A stretch of 64,000 bases of DNA, from NCBI RefSeq assembly GCF_040892595.1, contig NZ_JBFRYB010000001.1, positions 868,001-932,000 of the forward strand, in the 5' to 3' direction. Shown piece after piece: positions 57,397 through 64,000 of this stretch; positions within the stretch are counted from its first letter, which is position 1, and every line of letters starts with the position of its first letter. This DNA is from Zhongshania sp. R06B22. GTDB lineage: Bacteria; Pseudomonadota; Gammaproteobacteria; Pseudomonadales; Spongiibacteraceae. Under the pieces are notes generated by a model. It was not told where the DNA came from and did no database searches. It saw only the letters and a program-made list of their open reading frames with translations. The translations under genes were made by a program, and so were the position numbers.

Positions 57397-58458
57397 TCAG
57401 GCGCTACCCTGTAGTAATTCTTCGCGGCTGAAGGCAATGAGGTGGTCGGCTTCGGTGTTGATTTGTACGGTTTCATTTATGGCGTAATTGCGGTGACTTG
57501 GCAGTAGTGCTTCTACTCGACTGCCAGTGGGCAGGCTTAGTGTATAGAGGGTGGCGCTGCCGGAGAATACCTTTTCTACGACGGTGGCGGTAATGCCGCC
57601 AAAATCACTGAGCACAATATCGTCGGGGCGCAGCAGGATCTCAACCGGGGTGCCGGGTGGCCAGTGATAGGCGCGGTTTCCCATTAGAGTGCCAAACTCG
57701 GTGGTGACGGTGTTGGCTTCGCTGCCTATGACTCCGGGTAAAAAGCAGCCTTCGCCGATAAAGTCGGCAACGGTGCGATTACTGGGTTCGTGATAGAGAT
57801 TAAAGGGGATGTCCCACTGTTGAAGCTTGCCGCCATGGAGCAGCCCAATTTGGTCGCTAAAGGCGAAGGCTTCCTGTTGATCGTGGGTCACCAAGATGGC
57901 GCTGATACGCAGTTCTTTGAGTATGTCGCGCACTTCAAGACTGAGGCGCTTGCGCAGCTCGGTATCTAAATTTGAAAAGGGTTCATCTAATAGCAGTAAG
58001 TCTGGGCTGGGGGCTAGGGCCCTTGCCAGTGCCACGCGCTGTTGTTGGCCGCCAGATAATTCGTGGGGATAGCGGTGGGCAATGCCTTCAAGTCGCACCA
58101 GTTCCAGCAAGCGTTTTACGGCGCTGTTTTGCTCGCGTTCATTTTGTTTGCGCAGGCCAAAGCGGATATTGTCCTTAACGCTAAGATGGGGGAATAAGGC
58201 GTAGTCTTGAAACACCATGCCGATATTGCGCTGTTCGGGGCCGACTAATTTACCGGGCTGGCTCAGGCAGTGATCGCGCAAAATAACTTTGCCGTGGGTA
58301 AGTGGCTGAAAGCCGGCTATGGCCCTAAGAATAGTGGTTTTACCGCAGCCGCTGGGGCCGAGTAAGCTACAAATGTCGCCATCATTGACGTGAAAGCTCA
58401 CCTTATCGACGACGATATCGCTTTGATACTGGCATTGAATTTCTTGAACTTGCAGCAA
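57397..58458 (-). CDS. ABC transporter ATPase, FbpC/PotA type
   Basis: 353 aa. ATPase domain with Walker A GPSGCGKTT, signature LSGGQQQRVALARAL, Walker B LLLLDEPFSNLD and switch His in LVTHDQQEAF. A C-terminal TOBE domain follows (VEILLRPDDIVLSDFGG). The closest pattern is FbpC of ferric-ion importers. No permease or binding protein gene is adjacent, so it is an orphan subunit. Other import substrates (spermidine, molybdate) cannot be excluded. Confidence 0.85.
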   Translation of the reverse strand: MLQVQEIQCQYQSDIVVDKVSFHVNDGDICSLLGPSGCGKTTILRAIAGFQPLTHGKVILRDHCLSQPGKLVGPEQRNIGMVFQDYALFPHLSVKDNIRFGLRKQNEREQNSAVKRLLELVRLEGIAHRYPHELSGGQQQRVALARALAPSPDLLLLDEPFSNLDTELRKRLSLEVRDILKELRISAILVTHDQQEAFAFSDQIGLLHGGKLQQWDIPFNLYHEPSNRTVADFIGEGCFLPGVIGSEANTVTTEFGTLMGNRAYHWPPGTPVEILLRPDDIVLSDFGGITATVVEKVFSGSATLYTLSLPTGSRVEALLPSHRNYAINETVQINTEADHLIAFSREELLQGSA

Positions 58459-58692
58459 TGTAAGGGCCTTGATAGTGAGGTCGGTGGTGATGGCTAGCCG
58501 ATATCTTAAGCGATGTTGCTATGGCCGTGCATGCTAAAGCTTATCATTTCTATTCGCAAAATGGCGGGATTTTCTTGTGCGCAGCCAGCAGCGTTTGTGG
58601 CAGTGGGCTAGCTTTGATGCGGATTAGCTTTAGTAATGGAGTCGACAAACCATCCAGAGAATGAGGTCAGGTGGTTTGCCGCGAGCGCAGGC

Positions 58693-59607
58693 TTAGGCTG
58701 CCGCGTGATTAAGCAAGAATTCGAGCAGGGCTTTTTGAGCGTGCAGGCGATTCTCGGCTTCATCCCAAATAACGGTATTGGGGTCGTCCATCAAGTCCGC
58801 ACTGATTTCCTCGCCGCGCTTGGCTGGCAGGCAGTGCATATACAGCGCGCCGGGGTTGGCTAAATCTACAAGTGTGCGGTTTAGCTGGTAGCCAGAGAGT
58901 TTGCGGCGGCGCTCGGCTTTTTCTTCTTCTTGGCCCATAGAGGCCCACACGTCTGTCACCAGAAGGTCTGAGTTGCGAGCGGCATCTACAGGGTCGCGCA
59001 CTATTTCAACATGGTCTCCGGCAGCGGCGACTAGGTCGGCGCGGGGCTCAAAGCCCTCTGGGCAGGCGACCATTAATTTAAAGTCGAGCATCATGGCTGC
59101 TTTAATATAGGACTGGCACATATTATTGCCGTCGCCAATCCAGGCCACTTGTTTACCCTTCATGCTACCGCGATGTTCAACAAAGGTCTGAATGTCGGCC
59201 AGTAGCTGGCAGGGGTGGTAGTCGTCGGTCAGGGCATTGATAACTGGCACGCTAGAGTTAGCGGCAAAGCGTTCAATAATCTCGTGCTTAAAGGTGCGAA
59301 TCATGACGATATCGCACATCGATGAAATAACCTTGCCGCTGTCTTCGATGGGCTCGCCGCGACCGAGTTGGGTGTCGCGTGGCGATAAGAAAATCGCGTG
59401 GCCACCCAAATGTGCCATACCGGCTTCAAAGGAAATGCGAGTACGGGTAGAGGCCTTTTCAAACACCATGCCTAAAACGTAATTAGGAAACTGAACGCTG
59501 GTTTTGCGGGCTTTATGCTCTTTTTTGAGTTCGATGGCGCGCTGAATTAGCTGCTCCAGTTCGGCTGGACTCAAATCCGTGAGGGTTAAAAAATGTCTTA
59601 AGGCCAT
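58693..59607 (-). CDS. argF: ornithine carbamoyltransferase
   Basis: Arginine biosynthesis: ornithine plus carbamoyl phosphate to citrulline. 304 aa with the carbamoyl-phosphate motif [15 protein letters not shown], the HPCQLLAD motif and the ornithine-binding [12 protein letters not shown]. Follows argD by 27 bases. Confidence 0.96.
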   Translation of the reverse strand: MALRHFLTLTDLSPAELEQLIQRAIELKKEHKARKTSVQFPNYVLGMVFEKASTRTRISFEAGMAHLGGHAIFLSPRDTQLGRGEPIEDSGKVISSMCDIVMIRTFKHEIIERFAANSSVPVINALTDDYHPCQLLADIQTFVEHRGSMKGKQVAWIGDGNNMCQSYIKAAMMLDFKLMVACPEGFEPRADLVAAAGDHVEIVRDPVDAARNSDLLVTDVWASMGQEEEKAERRRKLSGYQLNRTLVDLANPGALYMHCLPAKRGEEISADLMDDPNTVIWDEAENRLHAQKALLEFLLNHAAA

Positions 59608-59634
59608 TCGGCTACCTATACTGCTGAACCGGCA

Positions 59635-60825
59635 TCACGCCGCGCTGCCCTGCTCTGCCCACGCTAAAATAAGCGGGCAAAGAATAGAGAGCAATTCATC
59701 AATTTCCTGTTGGTTAATAATTAGTGGTGGTAGTAAGCGTACCACCCGCTCTGACGTTACGTTGATCAGTAGACCTTTCTCCAGCGCTTGACCAACAAGT
59801 GCGGCGCAGGGGGTAGTTAACTCGATACCAACCATAAAGCCTTGGCCGCGGACTTCTTTTACGTGCGGCGCGTTGGCGAGCTGTTTCTTAAGGCCGGCCA
59901 TTAAATAGCGGCCGTTTTCGGCAATCTGTTCAATCATATTGTTGCTGGTCAAGGTATTGACCACTGCGAGCCCTGCGGCGCAAACCAGAGGGTTGCCGCC
60001 AAACGTGGAGCCGTGATTGCCAGGCTGAAATAACGACGCGGCCTTACCGTGGGCGAGGCAGGCGCCAATTGGGACGCCGTTGCCTAGACCTTTTGCCGTT
60101 ACTACCACGTCGGGCATGATGCCGGCGTGTTGATAAGCAAAATATTTGCCGGTACGGCCATTGCCGGTTTGTACTTCGTCTAGCATTAGCAGCCAGTCGT
60201 ATTTGTCACACAGTGCCCGAAGCTGGGAAAGATATTCTGGTGGCAGGGTGTGAATGCCGCCTTCGCCTTGAATAGGTTCAATTAAAACGGCAGCAACGCT
60301 AGTGTTGTTGCGGGCGATAGTTTCCAGCGCCTCAATATCGCCAAACGGCGCGCGGATAAAGCCCCGCACTAGGGGTTCAAAGCCCACTTGAATTTTACGG
60401 TTGCTAGATGCGGTTAGCGTTGCCAGAGTCCGGCCGTGAAAGGCTTGCTCCATCACCACAACATGGGGAATTTCAATATTTCGATTATGACCATGCTTAC
60501 GAGCGAGCTTGATAGCTGCTTCGTTGGCCTCGGCACCAGAGTTTGCGAAAAACACATTGTCCATGCCGCTGGCGGCGCATAGGGCTTCCGCCAATTGCTG
60601 TTGTTTTTCCACAGAGTATAAATTGGACGTGTGCAAAAGCTGGCCGGCCTGCGTTTGAATTGCTTCGGTGACGGCGGGATGCGAGTGACCTAAAGCATTG
60701 ACGCCAATGCCACTAATACTATCTAGGTAGCGTTTACCTTCGGTATCGAACAGGCGTACACCTTCGCCCCGGACAAAAGTGACCGGTAGGCGTCCATAGG
60801 TGTTCATTAAAGCCGGTTGAGCCAT
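59635..60825 (-). CDS. argD: acetylornithine aminotransferase
   Basis: PLP-dependent aminotransferase (396 aa) for N-acetylornithine formation. Blocks include YLDSISGIGVNALGHSHPAV, FFANSGAEANEAAIKLARKH, DEVQTGNGRTGKYFAYQ and the PLP lysine in VVTAKGLGNGVPIGA. The ATG at 60825 with GGAG before it gives the typical MAQPALMNTYGRLPV start; a start at 60870 would add 15 residues. Forms an argD-argF operon. Confidence 0.95.
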   Translation of the reverse strand: MAQPALMNTYGRLPVTFVRGEGVRLFDTEGKRYLDSISGIGVNALGHSHPAVTEAIQTQAGQLLHTSNLYSVEKQQQLAEALCAASGMDNVFFANSGAEANEAAIKLARKHGHNRNIEIPHVVVMEQAFHGRTLATLTASSNRKIQVGFEPLVRGFIRAPFGDIEALETIARNNTSVAAVLIEPIQGEGGIHTLPPEYLSQLRALCDKYDWLLMLDEVQTGNGRTGKYFAYQHAGIMPDVVVTAKGLGNGVPIGACLAHGKAASLFQPGNHGSTFGGNPLVCAAGLAVVNTLTSNNMIEQIAENGRYLMAGLKKQLANAPHVKEVRGQGFMVGIELTTPCAALVGQALEKGLLINVTSERVVRLLPPLIINQQEIDELLSILCPLILAWAEQGSAA

Positions 60826-60903
60826 CAATAGATCTCCGTGCGCTGCAATATCACTAAAGTGCGATAACAACGCAAAAAAAACAGTACAAAGGATTTAAAA
60901 CGC

Positions 60904-60924
60904 AAAAAGGCAGCTAGAGCTGCC
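60904..60924 (-). terminator. terminator of the alcohol dehydrogenase gene
   Basis: Read on the minus strand: GGCAGCTCTAGCTGCC followed by five T and a further T-rich stretch. It separates the alcohol dehydrogenase gene from argD. Confidence 0.75.
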
Positions 60925-61090
60925 CAGTCAGACCCTCAATAATATAAGGAACGCCACCCGAATTCTAGGCCTTGGGGTGGGAAAAGCGCCTATCGCGATA
61001 ATTTCTGTTCCAAAGGTTTAGCACGCTGTTTGGCCTCAGCGAGTAAACGACTGAGGTCATAGGGACATTAATAACAGCTGGGGCGACAAC

Positions 61091-62251
61091 TTAGCCGCCC
61101 CAAACTGTTTCATAAAGTGCGGCTATTTGCTCGGCATTTGGAATAAGTGGGTTGTTTGCTGGTGAGCCGGAGCCTAGTGCTTGCTGCGCCATAGTGGGTA
61201 TGGCCTGCTGCCACTGGGCTTTGCTAATACCGAAACTGGCGGGGGTGGGCACCTGCAAATCACTGCACAGTTGGCGCAGCGCGATGATCAGTTTTTGGTT
61301 TGCCAGCTCGTCGCTATCGCTGTTGCTGGCAAATTGCATGGTGCGGGCGCAGCTAGCATAGCGTGACGGCGCGCCGCTAATTGACCACGCGGTAATATCG
61401 GGCAGCAGCATGGCGTTGCTCATACCGTGCGGCACATGAAACAGCGCGCCAATGGGGCGACTCATGCCGTGAATGAGAGTGACTGATGCATTTGAGAACG
61501 CAATGCCGCCCTGAGTTGCGGCCAGCATCATGGCCTCTCTCGCTTCGCGATTGTCGGGTTCTTGGCATGCGGTGCGCAAATGTTTGGCGATGGCTGCCAT
61601 GGATGCCAGCGCGATGGTGTCGGTGAAGGGGTTGGCGCGACGGCTCACATAGGCTTCTAGTGCATGGCAGAGACTATCAATACCGGTGTCGGCGGTTAGC
61701 CTGAGTGGCATGGTCATGGTGAGCTCAAAATCTACTAATGCTGCGACCGGCATGAGGCCAAGACCCATACACAGCATTTTCTCCTGGGTTTCTGTGTCGG
61801 TGATCACCGCCGCGCGGGTGGCTTCTGAGCCGGTGCCGGCTGTGGTGGGGATGGCAATAATAGGAAGGCCATCATCCAAGGTTTGCGGCACTTTATAGCA
61901 GCGTATTGGCTGGTCGCGGTTAGCCATGGCGGCGATGGTTTTGGCTGTATCTATGGAGCTGCCACCACCTAGGGCGACGACGCAGTCGTGTTCTCCCTGT
62001 TTCAATACCGCCAATCCCGCCGCAATAGCGTCTGTTGTCGGGTCGGGCACCACATCGGTAAATCGATTGTGAGTGAAGCCTTTTTCATTGAGCTGGGCCT
62101 CTAAGTTGTCTAGCCAGCCCAGGCTCACAATAAAGTCATCACTGACCAACAGAGGGTCTTTCAGACCGAGTTCATCTAGCACCTCGGGCAGCTGGCGGCT
62201 TACGCCAGCGCCAATACGCAGTATTCGAGGTAGGTTGATGTTGGCTGACAT
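61091..62251 (-). CDS. iron-containing (group III) alcohol dehydrogenase
   Basis: 386-aa NAD(P)-dependent oxidoreductase. Cofactor site VALGGGSSIDTAKTIA, PTTAGTGSEATRAAVI, and metal-binding region TGIDSLCHALEAYVSRRANP with later histidines in SVTLIHGMSRPIGALFHVPHG. It reduces or oxidises short alcohols or aldehydes; substrate not evident. Single gene with its own terminator, divergent from the following TonB receptor gene. Confidence 0.9.
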   Translation of the reverse strand: MSANINLPRILRIGAGVSRQLPEVLDELGLKDPLLVSDDFIVSLGWLDNLEAQLNEKGFTHNRFTDVVPDPTTDAIAAGLAVLKQGEHDCVVALGGGSSIDTAKTIAAMANRDQPIRCYKVPQTLDDGLPIIAIPTTAGTGSEATRAAVITDTETQEKMLCMGLGLMPVAALVDFELTMTMPLRLTADTGIDSLCHALEAYVSRRANPFTDTIALASMAAIAKHLRTACQEPDNREAREAMMLAATQGGIAFSNASVTLIHGMSRPIGALFHVPHGMSNAMLLPDITAWSISGAPSRYASCARTMQFASNSDSDELANQKLIIALRQLCSDLQVPTPASFGISKAQWQQAIPTMAQQALGSGSPANNPLIPNAEQIAALYETVWGG

Positions 62252-62483
62252 AGTCGAATTCTCTTTTTAATTAGCAGGATAGTTAAGCCTGAGTCGCTGC
62301 AAAATACAAATCGGACCTTAATTGCTGAAAAACATATGCATTAATACGGTGCATTACGTGGTTGATCTGCTATACAGGAGTGGCACTATTTCGGAACGCT
62401 GCGTGGTTTTGGCTTGTGATGTCGGCGTTCAGTCTGTGTGATTCAACATATATAAGAAGAAAAATAAAAACAGGGAGCAGGCA

Positions 62484-64000
62484 ATGATAAATAAACCCAG
62501 GTTCAAACGTACTTTCCTCGGGATTTCGGTGGCGATGAGTTTTGCTGTTAGTGCGCCACTTAGCCAAGCAGAGTCTAGCCGTGTTATTGAAGAGGTGCTG
62601 GTTACCGCGCGTAAACAGTCTGAGACCTTGCAAAATGTGCCGTTCTCTATTGCGGCAATGACCGAGGATAAGTTGCAGCGAAGTGGCGCAACCGATATCG
62701 AGTCCATGGCCGCGAATGTGGCGGGCATTACTATTCAAAATCTTGGTCCGGGTCAGAGTCAGGTCGCTATTCGCGGCATTTCTGCAGGGCAAATTGTTCG
62801 TGACCAGCCAGGTGTAAAAGAGCAGGTTGGTGTTTATATGGATGAGTCAGTGATTTCGATGTCGCTGTTCACGCCAGACTTGGATTTTTATGATGTTAAC
62901 CGGGTGGAAGTCTTGCGCGGCCCCCAGGGAACCTTGTTTGGTTCGGGCTCACTTGCCGGCACGGTTCGCTATATCACCAATCAGCCGGATGTGATGGCAA
63001 TGAGCGGTTCAGTTCAGCTCGGTGGCGAAACCGTGGACGGGGGAAGTGAAGGCGGCAATGTGAAAGGCCATTGGAATGTCCCTTTAAGTGAGACTTTGGC
63101 GCTTAGAGTTGTCGGCTACCATCAGCAGTATGCGGGTTATATCGATGCCCATCAGCCCAATGGCAGCGTAAAAGACGATGTCAACGATGGGAGTCGGGAG
63201 GGCCTGCGTTTAGCGCTTAGTTTTCAACCCAGTGATGCGCTCACCATTACGCCTAAATTGGTCTATCAGTCCATTGAGATGAACGGCTTTAATCGCGAAG
63301 ACGATTACAATCTGCTTGGCAACCCCTACACCACCAGTCGCACGCCACTGACTATTGGCGACTACGAGCAGTTTACCCAGCTGGAAGAAAAGTTTGAGGA
63401 CGACTTTTTACTGCTGGATTTAACAATAAATTATGATTTGAATGAGAATTTATTGCTCACCTCAGTCAGCTCTTACACCGACCGCGATGTGCTGGTAGTG
63501 CGCGATGCCTCGTCGCTCAATGCCAGTGTTCTCGGCGGCTCGTTTGGCGAATCAGCGGCGGTATACGAATTAGATGCGCCATTGGTTGACGCGACCGAGG
63601 CTGAAGTGATGACCCAAGAGCTGCGCTTGAGTGGCTCGCAGGATAGCTTGCAGTGGGTCGCCGGTGTTTTTTATAGTGACGTTGAACGTCACTATGGCCA
63701 GTCACTACCGGTGAGTGGCTACGATGCTACTACCCGCACCGCCGCACCTGATTCTCAGGATCCCGGCGTAACAGCGGGTCGCAATGCGGTTGATGAATTG
63801 TATTATTCAGATATCCCCTATCAGCTTGAGCAGGTCGCGGTGTTTGGTGAGCTTTCCTATGACTTAAGTGAAAAAACCATGTTGGTGGTAGGTGCACGGT
63901 TCTTTGATTATGAGGAGACTCGGGTCTTAAGCTTTGATGGTCTTTATGCCGACAGCGTGTTGGACAAAAAGTCCAAAGTGTCTTCCGATGGGGTCTCGCC
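62484..64000 (+). CDS. TonB-dependent receptor (5' part)
   Basis: Open from ATG 62484 (preceded by GGGAG) to the window end, 505 complete codons visible. Signal peptide-like MINKPRFKRTFLG then AVSAPLSQAES. The TonB box region EEVLVTARKQSETLQNVPFS is typical of receptors in oligotrophic marine Proteobacteria. The plug domain has VAIRGISAGQIVRDQPGVK and VEVLRGPQGTLFGSGSLAGT. Barrel strands follow. The missing C-terminus lies beyond the window. Divergent from the alcohol dehydrogenase gene; substrate unknown. Confidence 0.9.
   Translation, partial: MINKPRFKRTFLGISVAMSFAVSAPLSQAESSRVIEEVLVTARKQSETLQNVPFSIAAMTEDKLQRSGATDIESMAANVAGITIQNLGPGQSQVAIRGISAGQIVRDQPGVKEQVGVYMDESVISMSLFTPDLDFYDVNRVEVLRGPQGTLFGSGSLAGTVRYITNQPDVMAMSGSVQLGGETVDGGSEGGNVKGHWNVPLSETLALRVVGYHQQYAGYIDAHQPNGSVKDDVNDGSREGLRLALSFQPSDALTITPKLVYQSIEMNGFNREDDYNLLGNPYTTSRTPLTIGDYEQFTQLEEKFEDDFLLLDLTINYDLNENLLLTSVSSYTDRDVLVVRDASSLNASVLGGSFGESAAVYELDAPLVDATEAEVMTQELRLSGSQDSLQWVAGVFYSDVERHYGQSLPVSGYDATTRTAAPDSQDPGVTAGRNAVDELYYSDIPYQLEQVAVFGELSYDLSEKTMLVVGARFFDYEETRVLSFDGLYADSVLDKKSKVSSDGVS

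Overview
The window looks like chromosomal DNA of a marine gammaproteobacterium, most likely a Spongiibacter/Zhongshania-type member of the Cellvibrionales. This is inferred from the gene complement (TonB receptors, class Ia NrdA with two ATP-cones, argD-argF, purE-purK, trmB, arsenosugar genes), not from an rRNA marker. No rRNA, tRNA or CRISPR array was seen.

Layout. 1-917: end of a DUF423 gene and trmB. 1188-5461: an unusual two-component system, a permease-like hybrid kinase plus a LuxR-type regulator. 5887-15357: a nitrogen-scavenging block with urtABCDE, a MarR regulator, a YdcZ-type transporter, formamidase fmdA, fmdB and an AEC transporter. A near-identical dyad lies upstream of both urtA and fmdA. 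No urease is present. 15396-16960: purE-purK. 17318-22510: arsenic genes, with arsS-DUF2834-arsM (arsenosugar route) convergent to arsR-arsC-acr3-arsH. 22691-44160: mixed metabolic and envelope genes, including an aldo/keto reductase, an MltF-like transglycosylase, a mepK-ldtD pair, a PhoX-like protein, a TonB receptor, a three-gene membrane operon, an LRR-kinase, a ChrR-type cupin, a thioesterase and a fatty acid hydroxylase.

44318-51415 is the accessory island. It is visibly more A+T rich and is built like an integron gene-cassette array without an integrase (CALIN-like). Blocks start at G^TTRRR-type sites. Each gene block ends, just after its last stop codon, with the complement of its own start, as expected for attC-bounded cassettes. 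The cargo is a mercury-type block (merR, MerC/MerT-like, GDCCVxC protein), a TIR-domain protein, a 933-aa STAND ATPase with TPR repeats and a possible nuclease N-terminus, and a small alkyltransferase-like protein. A 290-bp direct repeat precedes both the mer block and the TIR block. A 159-bp MITE-like element with 16-bp terminal repeats and a 4-bp target duplication sits at the right edge. The TIR plus STAND pair is the best candidate for an undescribed defence system.

51628-64000 returns to core-like genes: a K+ channel, nrdAB with candidate NrdR and DnaA sites, an orphan FbpC-type ATPase, argD-argF, an iron alcohol dehydrogenase, and a TonB receptor that runs off the window end.
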